Source: Artemisia argyi
Lineage: Eukaryota > Streptophyta > Magnoliopsida > Asterales > Asteraceae
Assembly: GCA_030686995.1 (NCBI GenBank)
Contig: CM060704.1
Location: 117,282,042 to 117,346,041 of the forward strand
Length of the DNA stretch: 64,000 nt
Direction of reading: 5' to 3'
The notes below the pieces were generated by a model that was given only the letters and a program-made list of their open reading frames with translations, was not told where the DNA came from and did no database searches. Position numbers and translations under genes: made by a program. This document shows, one piece after another, positions 12,716 through 24,572 of the stretch (position 1 is its first letter; each line of letters starts with the position of its first letter).

Positions 12716-13090
12716 TGTTTACAGAAACGAAATATGCAACCGAACCTTATAGGTTACATATTTACTACATCATATTCTAGTCAAACTCGTCTACCTCTCC
12801 TATCAAAATACACATACACATTTATATTTTAAACTTTAAAACTTAAAAATATGGGTATAGTTGTAAATGGACACTATTTTCATTTTCACTCTTCAATTTT
12901 CAACTAAAGAATACAAAGCCTTACTAATATTTTCCTCCTTTTCCCATCTTTATTTTTCATTTCAAGAACATAAACTTTTTTTACTCCCCACTTTCGTTAC
13001 TTTTCTTTTCTTCCTTATCACTTACTTTTCTTTAATCAAAAACTCGAGAACAAAGTGTGAAAGAACACATTATGCCAAGAAAAACACAAC

Positions 13091-13366
13091 CTTGGAGTTG
13101 TCTACCGAGATCTAAAGCCCAAAAATGTTTTAGTACGCGATGATAGTCACATAATGTTATCAGACTTTGATCTTTCTTTAAGATGCATCGTATCACCCAC
13201 TCTCATAAAATCATCCTCATTAAATTCCGACCTAACCAAACGACCCCCCTACAGCTCTTTATGTGTTCAACCCATCCGTAGTGAACCCACATCAACCTAC
13301 ATCCAATCTGCTTATTTCCTCACAAAGTTTTTCCAATTGGGGTGGGTAATAATAGTAAAAGAATGA
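13091..13366 (+). pseudogene. AGC VIII protein kinase (D6PK/KIPK-like) gene fragment
   Basis: One open frame encodes [18 protein letters not shown] followed by [14 protein letters not shown], which are kinase subdomains VIb and VII. YRDLKPxN is the catalytic loop and SDFDLSLRC is the AGC VIII-specific form of the DFG motif (DFD). A partial CVQP insertion-loop motif follows, then a stop at 13364-13366. The N-terminal lobe, APE motif and C-lobe are absent. A full kinase of this group is 400 residues or more; only about 90 codons are present, with no plausible neighbouring exons. It is most likely a captured or retroposed gene fragment lying between transposon sequences. Confidence 0.72.
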
Positions 13367-13605
13367 TGAGGGGCAGTGTTAATCCGGGAGGTAAATATCT
13401 AGATTTCGAGTTCTTTTAGTTACCACCCGGTGCCCTTTGTGTTTAGAGTTGTTTTAGTATTGTTATTGGATATGTTGTAATCACTTAGGTGGTGTTTGAA
13501 TTCAACTTAATTGACTTAATATGAAAAAACTAAATTCATTAAGTCATATGAAAGTTGTTTGTATTTGACTTAATCGAGAAAGATGACTGAAACTATTAAC
13601 TAATA

Positions 13606-14334
13606 GGGTTAATTTCATATATACCCAATCTAAATCATATAATGTCATATTTAACCAAACAAAAACATAATGTCATATATATACCCTATCTAAACCTTAT
13701 TATATCATATTTACCCATTTTATTATAAACCTAATTAAAGATTGATTTACATAATACAGTAAACATTTCCTAGCTTTACATGATCGTAAAATTCCCATTA
13801 TACCCTTTGTGTGTGCTTCTCCACATTAATGTGATTTTCCTCGTAAGACATAAAAGTATAAAACACACCATACAATCACTAGCAACAAAACTATTTACAT
13901 TAAAACCAATTTGCATAAAAACAAATAATGTAATTCATACCTAATTCATCAAATTATGGAGGAAATAAAACTGACCCCGATAACTAAAGAGGAGTTAGTA
14001 GCATCCATATCATAGATATCACTTATTGATTTGGAAAAACTTTACAAAATTGATATTGTGGTGATTGGTGAGTATGAACCATGGATAGAAATCAGGAATC
14101 CATAATTTCAAAACTGATGAAAATATGTTCAGGATTACGTAAAGCTATAATTTGTTGTAGATTCATTTATGTTATTTTAAACCAAGGGTATAATAGAGAT
14201 TTGATGATGAAAATTAATGTTTAATTAGTTTTATAATGAATTGGGTAAATATTTGGGTATATATGTCAATATGATTTTTAGTTTGGTAAATATGACATTT
14301 TAATGTTTAAATTGGGTATATATGGAATTAAGCC
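13606..14334. mobile_element. Mutator-like non-autonomous element (729 bp)
   Basis: The left end gggttaatttcatatatacc and the right end (inverted) ggcttaattccatatatacc open inverted repeats of about 125 bp, with repeated tgtcatatttacc-type motifs. The flanks taactaata (13597-13605) and taagtaata (14335-14343) match at 8 of 9 positions, as for a 9-bp Mutator target duplication. The interior has no ORF. Confidence 0.62.
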
Positions 14335-14343
14335 TAAGTAATA

Positions 14344-15604
14344 AAATTGAGGGTGTTTGCATTAAGTCATCTCTTAACTAAACATGACATAATAGAAAAT
14401 TTTAACAAACAAGTTTAATCTATTTATGCATTAGTATCTTGCCCATGTTCTCTAATTTTAATGTGATTTTGCTTGAAGTATTTGATGGAGTGAGCGAAGA
14501 CGTGAAACTTAATGTTGGAATAGTGGCATGTATAAAGATTATGTCTTTTTGGGGATATTTGTTGTTGTGGTATTAGAAAGATGGTTGCATTGCTAAATAA
14601 AAATAAAAAAAAATGTTAGGCTTGGGACTATTTTATCAGATTTTGAATATGTGAAATTTTGAATAAATTCAGTTAGAGGAAATATGGTAGCCTGGTAGGT
14701 TGATGGAGTTGATAGGTTAATAAATGGGTATGTTGTCGAAATCCTGGATGTAGAATTTTTTTAGTGGTATATCAAGTTGGTTCGGGTCCGATGTTGTATT
14801 TGGATACCTAAGCTTACTTCGAAGTTGGGATGTCACTTATCGGGGGGTATAGATTTTGTTCTCGTCTGATAGCGACCAACGTTTATGATATAGGCATGCA
14901 ATGTCGACTTGTTTGAATGTATATGAAGTAAGAAAGTATGATTCTGATTGTGATATTTGGAGAAATACATTGATTGCAAGAAACATTACTTTAGGAAGTT
15001 GCTTGCTATGAGACCTTTCCAAGCTTTGGTTATTGAGATTAAGCATCATTCCTCCACTTGCATTTTCACATGCCCTTGACTTTTATTGTTTACAAATATG
15101 TGTGAAAATGCATCAACACTTATCATTAATAACTCGCGCATTTGTCATAAGTACTTAATTTTGCAATTTTCTATCTAAACTTTGCAAATAGTCTTGGAGA
15201 ACTAGAAGGTTACTCCGTTGTGATTATAAGGTCATTGGCTTGAGCCAGTTTTTCCACTATGCTCGCCTTTCAATTGAGAGAGTTTGAGAAATATGCAAGA
15301 TGCGTTCTTGTTAAGATATTTATGAGGTCGAGGGTAATACTGGTAGATGTGGAAGAATTTCGAATGGGGATAGAAAGATATTGAAGATGATCAACTTGAC
15401 TTCTCCTACGTTAGTTTGTTCAGGTATTCAGAGGGTCAAGAAATTGTCGTGCTTTGAGAAACCAAATTTGGCTCTTTTTAGTATGAAAGAGAGAAGAGGC
15501 TGCTCAGAGTGAATGAAGTAGCCAAGTTTAGTACATGGACTTTTATATGGATCAGGGAAAAGCTGAAAGATATATTGGATCAGGTGTACTACAAGTAGCT
15601 AGAG
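14344..15604. other. Degenerate sequence, origin unclear
   Basis: This stretch is less AT-rich than its surroundings and reads like decayed coding DNA on the plus strand, but every frame has stops and no motif was recognised. It may be the remains of a retroelement body. Confidence 0.3.
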
Positions 15605-15808
15605 ATGGATGTTGAGCATCAAGATTTGATGAGCAGAGTTGTGCAGGCTGTGAGAGAAAGGTTGGAACTATGGGACTCATTGAAACGCATGGCGAAGTAC
15701 ATCAGAGCCCAAGTTACAAAGACAGACGCCATACAAAGAAAGACCCCAATGATCTACCCTCAAGGGAAATTATTAGGGCGTAAAAAGTGTAAATCATTAG
15801 TATAGGGT
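15605..15808 (+). other. Open frame of unknown origin (66 codons)
   Basis: The frame is charged and helix-like (residues such as VVQAVRERLELWDSLKRM). An in-frame stop (15596-15598) separates it from an upstream frame of similar composition (KLKDILDQVYYK). I do not recognise it. It lies just before a TATA-containing LTR-like stretch, so it may be the decayed end of a retroelement protein or a captured gene fragment. Confidence 0.25.
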
Positions 15809-15840
15809 CTTTCATGTAATAGTTGGTAGTTTAATATGTA

Positions 15841-16244
15841 ATTAGTTGTTATGTTGATTACCACCCTCCCAACACTTGTATTGTTGGGAGGGGAAAGACA
15901 ATATTACCACCCTTGGAACATTTGGTTCCAAGTGTTTGAACATCATGTAAGATGGGTATAAATACCCCATCCATACCTCACTTTTGAGGTGTGTGTTTTA
16001 TGTCATATGGTCCTACCTTCTCAACTCTCTCTATATAAAGATTAGAAAGTGTACACATCCACTCTCTCTTTAGATTATGATAGATTAGGATAATTATGGG
16101 ACAAAAGAACCCATGGAATCATATATTAATGGAAGTATTACGTTATATCATGCACATAATCCTACATTATAATCTAAACTAGAGGTTAGATAGGTTATGT
16201 GCTTTGGCCTTAAAGCATATGGGAAAATAGGTTTAGCGTATTTA
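15841..16244 (+). repeat. LTR-like fragment with TATA box, left flank of the outer retrotransposon
   Basis: It contains a short hairpin (ccctcccaacac / ttgttgggaggg) and TATAAATA at 15957-15964, an arrangement typical of retrotransposon U3 promoters. It probably continues beyond the outer element at about 34064, because both sides share a gcctta-aa-catatggg-like stretch. Limits and family are uncertain. Confidence 0.35.
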
Positions 16245-16987
16245 TGTTAGTTTTATGGATATTATTTTATTAGTCGTATGTTAGGATCGAACTCGAGATC
16301 ACGGGATTGCACACTTTACGTATGAAACTCGATGTTAAATAATTAATATAAAATGTTATATTTAATTATTTAATTCACAAAAAACAACTAACGAACGTTA
16401 AGTACCTATCGGAATTGACTATCGTTGTTAAATGTCAACGGGATACGAAGGGAAGGAAACAAGTCAAGAGAAGGTTCTAGAAATCCTCTCTTGGGCTTGT
16501 AATTGGCCGAATATGGGTATCCCACATAGGAATCCATAGTAAACTTGATATCTACCATAAGGGTATAAATACATCCCCATGTATTCATCCTTTGGTACAC
16601 TTGAAACCCCACAAAAAGGGATTTGCAAGTGACCTTGAGCATAACAAAAGTGTTTGGTTAATCTATTATGATCAAGAACTAGCATTCACATCAAATCGCT
16701 AATAGTACGTGTGTACAAGAATCTCATATAACTACACTATTGGTTATATCTTGGATTGAATTACAAAATCAGTAAGGGGTAATTCTTATAATCCTATAAA
16801 CCCTAATTAGGGTTCTTGATTTGAAGAATTGCATAAACTTGATTCTTGTTCTGGCTAGAATCAAAAGGTACGTTTACTTTAATGTTTGGTTAGTTAATTA
16901 TACATTATATGATCCTATACGCTTCCGCATGTATACTTGATGTTTATTGTTTATATTTATGATTAGTCATGTTATATATTTCCAACA
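16245..16987 (+). repeat. Left LTR of the outer element (743 bp)
   Basis: TG...CA ends, with a TATA box (TATAAAT, 16564-16570) followed by acatccccatg. The right LTR carries the same region plus about 75 extra bp (around 33608-33665 and a repeated accttgagc at 33691-33718). These are either deletions here or insertions there. Confidence 0.85.
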
Positions 16988-16988
16988 G

Positions 16989-17002
16989 TGGCATCACGAG
17001 CC
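16989..17002 (+). other. Primer-binding site of the outer element
   Basis: TGGCATCACGAGCC directly after the LTR resembles the complement of initiator-methionine tRNA (TGGTATCAGAGCC), with one substitution and a small insertion. This is the usual primer of copia elements. Confidence 0.6.
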
Positions 17003-20000
17003 ATTATAATGTGTAACTAATGATCAAAACACACAAAAATGAATCTTTGATTGTTTTAGTCTTGTTAATTGATTTAGGGTTTAGAAAAAATCCAAACCCT
17101 AATTGTTGGGTCGATTACCCTTAATTTTTTTAGGATTTTGGTTTTTGACTTTAATATGATTGGAAACCCTAGGTTAACATGTTTATTTGTTTATGTAAAC
17201 GATCTTGTAACTATATACAATAATTGTTATGTGTAAATCCATGAAAACGTGCATGTTTAGCATGGATTTGATGTCTACATAATTTAAATATGTTTAAATT
17301 GGCCATATGAATTAATTGTTAAGATTATATCGTAAACATGTAAATTAATTGATAGATGTCGAATTGGAGAAGACTCCAATATTAAGGAATCAATTATGTG
17401 TTATTAAAACTTAGAATTGATTTTTAATAGGATTATCGAATTAAGTTTGCATTTGGCTACATTTTTTAATACATAGTAATGGTTATGTTATGTATGTTTT
17501 ATTTAGTTTATTTTTTATTTGAATTACTTGTGTTTTGTTTATTTATTGTAAAGACATGTTTATAAACAAAAAGAGTAATTTTTTAATAGAAAAATAATAT
17601 GGACTAAATATATGGCGAAATTTGTTTTGGTTATTTAAAGGTCAAAATTTCAAGGTTTAATTGAGTGATGTTTTTGTACCAATAGTTGAACGGTGGACTT
17701 GATTTGACAAACTATAAGGTGGGTATAAGTAGAAACGGGTTTTTAATAAGCCTTGCGCTGACCTTTGTTTCTACTCTCGCTTGTGCGTCAAATTGAACTT
17801 ACCTAGTACCACTATTTTATGTACAATATCATCTTAAGGGCGAATTGACCTCAATTCTACTATGATTATCTGAAACACTAAGTCATATGGCTTATGCAAA
17901 AGTACGATATAGTGAATGATAATTGTAGGTAATTCTTTGATTGGTGAACCCAATACCTCAATCAAAACTTTGTTAATTTGATCTTAATGAATTGGTAAAT
18001 AAAATTGTTTTGTAAAAAACCAATATTATGAAGTTGTATGCATGCTTCTTTATACATTATTTTGATTACACACATCAAAACTAATACCCTTATAAAAAAT
18101 TAAGTCGAATGCCATCTAATTAAAGAACACTTGAAGTTGTAATTTACGTCATGTGAGAGCTTGGCTAGATTGCAATGGAAAGGTAAAATTTATACTTTCA
18201 TTACTAGCAGATCAACTGAATGTAGTGAAATTATGGGTTTGCAGTTTTTAAATTAGACGACTTAAATTGAGTAGGAAGTAAGAGCTTGGACTCAAGGCAT
18301 TAGATGGGAATAAAACATGCTTACATTGCAAAGGTTTTCTGTGAATGTAAATCCCATAATGATCTAGGAATTGCAATATGATATTGGCAATTATTGTTCG
18401 ACAATTACCTTGTTGAATACTTTCATTACTAGCAGATCAGCTGATGTTATGAAACCATGTCAATTAGGATCCTGGCTTTAAGAAAATACTATGGTTTATA
18501 TGAATATTTACCAATGGGTATTTTATTTTCTTAAAGATTTTGTTATCGAAAATACTAAAATTGAATTTTGTTAATTCTTTTAATGCATTAATGCAATGTT
18601 AAAACCGTAAACGCACTTTGGGCTTTGGTAAATTGATCTTGTTATGTTTTTAAACAAATGTTTGATTAAGAATAATTTATTTAAAATACAAAGGAAGTCT
18701 CCTTTCTATGAAAGAAGAGTGAGACACAATCCTATTCCTTTCCACGAATAAGAAAGGATAATAGGAATATTATATATGTCTAAATTCTAATATAATTAGA
18801 AGCAAGACTAATTACCTCAAAATGGTAAAAGACAAACTAGCTTATCCATCTAGTTGTTTTGGCTATTTAAAAGGTGCTACATATATTGTGCGATGGTAGA
18901 CCTATTAAGGAAGAAATTGCATGCCCAATTTTTCAAGTTAATAGCATTGATGGATATTCATTTACGTAGTAGAATACAATCTTTAATGCATAAGTAATTG
19001 TTACGTATGGACATTCAAAGGTGTTGGAAAGTTAAAAGCACACTATTTTCTTTCATTGGCTATGAAACACTTACAATGTTGTCAAATTCAGTGGGAGTAT
19101 TGTGTACTTATTACTGAGTAAGGAATTATTGTAATGATCTTTAATTTAGTGGGAGTTACAAGCTTTGGCATCTTGGTAGCTAAAGATAATTACTTTCCAA
19201 AAGTAGACACTCATACTTTTAAGGTTAGTCTTGTATGTTTCCTTACTAGACATTTTTGTTCTACATCAACTTGTTATGCTAAAATCTATGACACAATCAT
19301 ATTGATCACATAAACAAACGATGGCGTGTTGTTTATCAACTATATGAGGTTGTTCCATGCACAAGTGGGAGAAATGTTATATTTAATTGTGTGCAAGAAA
19401 CAACTCATAAAGATATGATTTAAATGATTCTCTTGACTGCAAGGTAAGAGACTAACGTTATAATAGGGCTTATACACATCTAATTTAAGAAACACTTGAA
19501 GTTGTAATTTACGTCATGTGAGAGCTTGGCTACATTACAATGGAAAGGTAAATTCATACTTTCATTACTAGCAGATCAACTGATGTAACGGAATTATGTT
19601 AATTTGCAGTTTCTAAATTAGATACCTATTAGAACATGTGTCAGTATGATATCAAGACTACTTTAATTTGTATATTTATGAATTCTTGGAATGACATAAA
19701 TTAATAAAGCAATCTAACATTACTTCAATCTGAATATTTATGTGTTCTTGGAATGACATAAATAAATGAAAAAATAATGTTGTTTTACATTATTTTGAAG
19801 TAATAAATTAACTTGAAAATACTATTGAAACAAAGAGATAGTGTTCATAATTACTTTAGTTAAACATGTTTATGTTTCAATGTAAAGATATAAACATAAA
19901 GTCTTTTAATTGTTACAAGACTTATAATAAAGTAAGACGTTATCTTGTTATGTTTTTAATTAAGACATATACATGAAGTCATGAAATTGTTAAATGACTT

Positions 20001-23000
20001 ATAACGTATAGTGGGATTATAACAGTTTATGTTTTCTTGTAGAGACATGGATATGAAGTGACTTTGTCAAAAGTACTTGTGTTATAAAGCATGTAATTGA
20101 CTTGAAAGTACTATTATACCATTAAAATGACTTAGTTGGTAAACATATAAGCCAAAGGAATATGGTTATCTTAAATATTGTTAGATTGTCTTACAATATT
20201 AATCCTAATGAAATACCAAATGTTATGGTATGTTCAGTTAGGAAAGTCAAACTATTGTTATATTATTTGATTAAAGATAACTATGACTTCTTTTTTTCCA
20301 AAAGTTATCAAGGTTAGAAAATTGAGTATTGATTGAATATACTCAATAAGACTCCAACCTAGAAGATCGATAAGACACCTTCATATGATGGAAAGTGATG
20401 AATCACATTAAGGTTTTAAAATGAAGTTATGAATGTGTTAAACTACTTATGAGTAGGTTATTAAGAAATAAAAGTAATGAACTGTCACTGTGTTTTGTAA
20501 TATCCCAAAAGAGAACATTGTATTGTTGCTCTATTTGCTAAGTATCTATAGATAGTCTTTAAATTACTAAAAGCAAGTAAGAGTTTTATCTTGAAAAGAT
20601 AAAATTACAAGATATATAATCTTCTAAAACACACTAGTAAAAATCATGATGAGGCTTAACATGAAAATGTTAAACCTCAAGATGATGGAATTCTCATTCA
20701 TAGATCCGCAAGGATATCTCAGATATTTGATTAATATGTTGAGGATTATTTTATAAAGCATTACCAACTATTGAATTTGATAAATTACTCATACCATGAA
20801 TGTTATAGATGATGTTCATAAAGATAATCAAATTTTGGAAATTTAGTTTATCTTAATTCTTAATAGTTAGACTAAAGAATGAAGATGAGTTTCTTTAAAG
20901 ATAAGATAACCCTAGTGGTTTAAATCTTTGTATAGAAATCATATGGACAATATTGTACACGTATTTAATGCATGTTTTATGACAAGATTATTAATCACAT
21001 TTAAGCAATTAATTGTGATTGATTATTCTATCTTAAACACATTAAATATTTAAAGATTATGATTGTCATATTTTCATTAATATGAAATTGACAATCGAAT
21101 ATCTAAACTCTTTCTTGAGTGATTACTTGAGCGAGGACGGTAAGTAATCAAAAGGAGTTTATGAATTCAAATAAATATTTGGAAAGTGCAATAACTCATG
21201 AATTGGATAAGTGCATGCATCGAGGAGATTAGTCTTATGTTTAAATTATTAAATCCATGTTTTGATTTATAATTGAAATAAGATAATTTCTAAGTATTCC
21301 TGAAAGGTAATGGGAGTTTTATGTTTAATTTTCTAAATCATATATGTTGTATAACATATAAAAGGTAACATTCCATATAAGTAAAATGTTAAGTCTTAGT
21401 TTGAAATGAAACTTTACTTGAAAGATTTAGAAAATAATACATATAACCTTGGAATAAAAGTTTATTATTTAATAAACATGTGCGATAAATTAATCTAATA
21501 GAACATGATATATCATTTAGATAATCTAAATGGATATATGGAATATGAATAAAATCTAAGTATGACTCAAGGATTTTTCATGTACATCATGTTATTGTTG
21601 TATCATGCTTAAATATAAGATGATTTGACAATACTGATATCTAATTGAAAGTTATTAGATAACTTTTGTTATGAATATTCTAAAAGAATATGTTTGGATA
21701 TAGAATACATCCTCAGCCTGGAACAGCTCAAATTCTATAGATGAACAATATGTCAATTGTTGTGCACATTGTCATGGCCGACAGATTTGAATGTTTAGAA
21801 GGCATCAAACATTACACAATAGATATTAATGTTTACGGGAATTTTAAAGAGCCTATTGTTGTTTGCATAAAATGATGCTAATGAAATTGATATGACACTC
21901 AATACTAGTCATGGTAAGGATTTCATCCTTAGCCATATGTACTAGTTGTGCTTACTAAGAGCATAGTTGCATTATACATTAAAGAATAAGAATACTTTAA
22001 ACTTTAAAATATTTTGGAAGTTTGATTATCATAAACTGGTGGTTAAGGATGTTACACACTTTATGAAATATTATGTGGCATTATCAAAATAGTTGAGTAT
22101 GCATATACAAGAACTTCACTAGTTGAATTCTTAAATAAGTATTTTCTCAAAATTCCGATAGATCAAAGTTGTATGATTTATGTTTTGTCAACAAGTATGA
22201 ATATCATTACTTGAGATATATTTCATCTACTAGAATTATCATGCATTGATCTATTTAGTATTTGGATAAGGGATGTTAAAAAATTATTATAATAAAGTAA
22301 ATACTTGGTATGTTTAATTTATAATATATATTGTATCCTATATTTGTATGTTTAATCCATGAATAAATGTTATTCTAAATTGTCCGTTATCGGTTAATAA
22401 TATGGGAATATTATTAAATTAAGACAAATCTGAGTTTGGTGTAATATACTTAAAAGTATATTGATGCGTGGACATGCCAAATTCAGATGATATTCAAAGA
22501 TATCGAATATAGGACTTATCCCAACTACATGATGTTACTTTATGGATCTTGTCATTAAGTAAATCATAAGAAGTTATCCTCAGACTTGAGATACAAGATA
22601 ACTGTCATGAATGTAGTACATTTTTGTGAAACAACTTAACACTATACGTAACTGGTAGTCATAACTCATAAGGGTTGTTTTCGAAAGTGTTACAAAGTTC
22701 GTGGGTTTTGCTTGTAGTCAAGATAGAATTTGTTCCTTCAAATTTATTTTGGAGTTTAATACTGCGGGGCCCCTCGTAGGGTTGTCAAGATGTTTGCACG
22801 GCCATGCCCAAGATCTCCCCTAAATATGTTCAGAAGATTTGGTAATTGTTCAATCACAAACAACGAGGAACAGAATGGTTAATTAAGGAATGACTTTGAT
22901 CCATATCCTAATTAACGTGGTATTAGAAACAAAATGCTAATAATAATAAGAAATCATTAAAAGGTTTTTCCAGGAGCCTTACTCGAGTTGTACTAGAGGC

Positions 23001-23063
23001 ATCGAAGTGTTGCTAGACGCTAACTGATGTGATTACACTATTAAAATATATCCAGGTGGGACC
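17003..23063 (+). other. 6-kb non-coding interior of the outer element with internal repeats
   Basis: No ORF of 60 codons or more exists on either strand. A block of about 115 bp occurs twice (about 18124-18240 and 19488-19605): it starts cttgaagttgtaatttacg and includes tttcattactagcagatcaac. A third short copy of the latter phrase is at 18419-18440. A few phrases (agtgggag near 19090 and 19150) recall purine tracts. I could not identify decayed reverse-transcriptase or integrase motifs. Confidence 0.6.
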
Positions 23064-23293
23064 TGTTAGTTTTATAGATATTATTTTAGTAGTCGTATGT
23101 TAGGATCGAACTCGAGATCACGGGATTGCACACTTTACGTATGCGAATCGATGTTAAAGAATTAATGTAAAATGTTATATTTAATTATTTAATTCACAAT
23201 AAACGACTAACGAACGTTAAGTACTTATCAGAATTGACTATCGATTGTTAAATGTCAACGGGATACGAAGGGAAGGAAACAAGTAAAGAGAAG
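23064..23293 (+). repeat. Right LTR of the outer element, 5' part
   Basis: It matches 16245-16480 of the left LTR and stops where the Sirevirus-type element is inserted. The last five bases, agaag (23289-23293), are repeated at 33472-33476 as the target duplication. Confidence 0.85.
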
Positions 23294-24505
23294 TGTTAAT
23301 ACAAATATCGCCTAAAAACGTTATTTATATTTTACGATCTTTGCTAAGTTTTGTTAATGACAAAGTATGAACTTTAGCTAAGAGTAAATCATCACTTTAA
23401 GTGTTTAAGTCTTGTTTAAACTAAGGATTACATTTCCTTTTAAACAAAACATTGTTTTTATTTCTTAAATTAGAAAGAGTCTTGTCACATCACATTTATT
23501 TCTTTAAATAGAAATATCACATCACATTTATGGTAAGTTTGTCACTATACATTTATGAAAAGAAAGTGTGTTTGACTAACCATAAGTTTTCTTGTGCAAG
23601 TTTATGTTTGACTAGTATTCATGTGATGTGACCTTGTTTGGTTTGGAAGATTTATTGCAAAACCAACTGCAGCCCTGACGGAACCCTGGGGGTACACGGG
23701 CGGAACCCATCTGAGGGTTCCGCCGTATCCGCCAGACCTGCAGAAGGTTTTGCTATAAATACCAAACTATTTGTTAGTTTTGAGTCATCATTTTTAGGAC
23801 ATATTTTGATATACTCTCTCAACTAACTCAGTAACATTTGACTTGTGTGATCCTCTTATGTAGCTAGGGACTTCACAAGATCATTAAAGATGTTACAAGC
23901 TTCAACTCTAAAGTTGCAAGTCTTGTTAGCTTTGTCATATATAAGCTTTGGTAGTTTATACTTCATTTGTATCATAAGTGTAGAAGTGATCAGTTAGTAT
24001 TTTAGGCCTCAAAATACATAGTGTGTCGGGAGTTGTTGTACCATTGTAAAAGAACTAACGGGAGTGGTTGTACCCTTGTTAAAGAACTCGACATCTAGCT
24101 TAGTGTCGATAAAAGTGTAAGCGACGATGGGAGTGGTTGTACCCGTGTAAAAGAACTCGACATCTAGCTTAGTGTCGGTAAAAGTGTAAGCGACGTTGTA
24201 AAGGTTTCTCCACCGGGAAAGGAGCTTGTTGATTATTGCTTATAACTCTCGAGTTGAAAACTCGGGGCGTGGATGTAGGGCAAGGAAAAAGAGTCCTTGT
24301 AGCCAAACCACGATAAACAATCGTGTTGTGGTTTGATCGTTTCTTTCTTTATCTTTGTTTATTACATATTGTCTTTAGTTAGAAAAGCTAATCACACTCA
24401 AAGCTTTTCAAAGAATTAAACAAGTAAGGTTGTGTTTATATCTTTAAACAAACGTAAAGTTTTAAAGATAATCAAATTAAAAAGCCCCCCTTCTAGTTTT
24501 CCACA
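23294..24505 (+). repeat. Left LTR of the Sirevirus-type element (1212 bp)
   Basis: A GC-rich inverted-repeat module at 23667-23743 (ctgcag ... cggaaccc ... gggttccgcc ... ctgcag) stands directly upstream of a TATA box (TATAAAT, 23754-23760). Downstream, a tandem pair of about 65-bp units runs at about 24060-24195 (gaactcgacatctagctta ... gtgtaagcgacg). Confidence 0.85.
23754..23760 (+). promoter_or_regulatory. TATA box of the Sirevirus-type LTR
   Basis: TATAAAT sits about 10 bp after the GC-rich module and is conserved in the right LTR (about 32712-32718), so transcription probably starts roughly 30 bp downstream. Confidence 0.6.
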
Positions 24506-24507
24506 AT

Positions 24508-24519
24508 TGGCATCAGAGC
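24508..24519 (+). other. Primer-binding site of the Sirevirus-type element
   Basis: TGGCATCAGAGC, two bases after the LTR end, differs at one position from the standard initiator-Met primer site TGGTATCAGAGC. Confidence 0.75.
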
Positions 24520-24572
24520 GACGTTACTCAAGATCTTTAAAATATAGTGTATTTTAAAACTTGGATCGATCC

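Noticed and set aside
16240..16244. Perfect target duplication for the outer element
   Set aside because: The flanks are attta and gttta, one mismatch, so only an imperfect duplication can be claimed.
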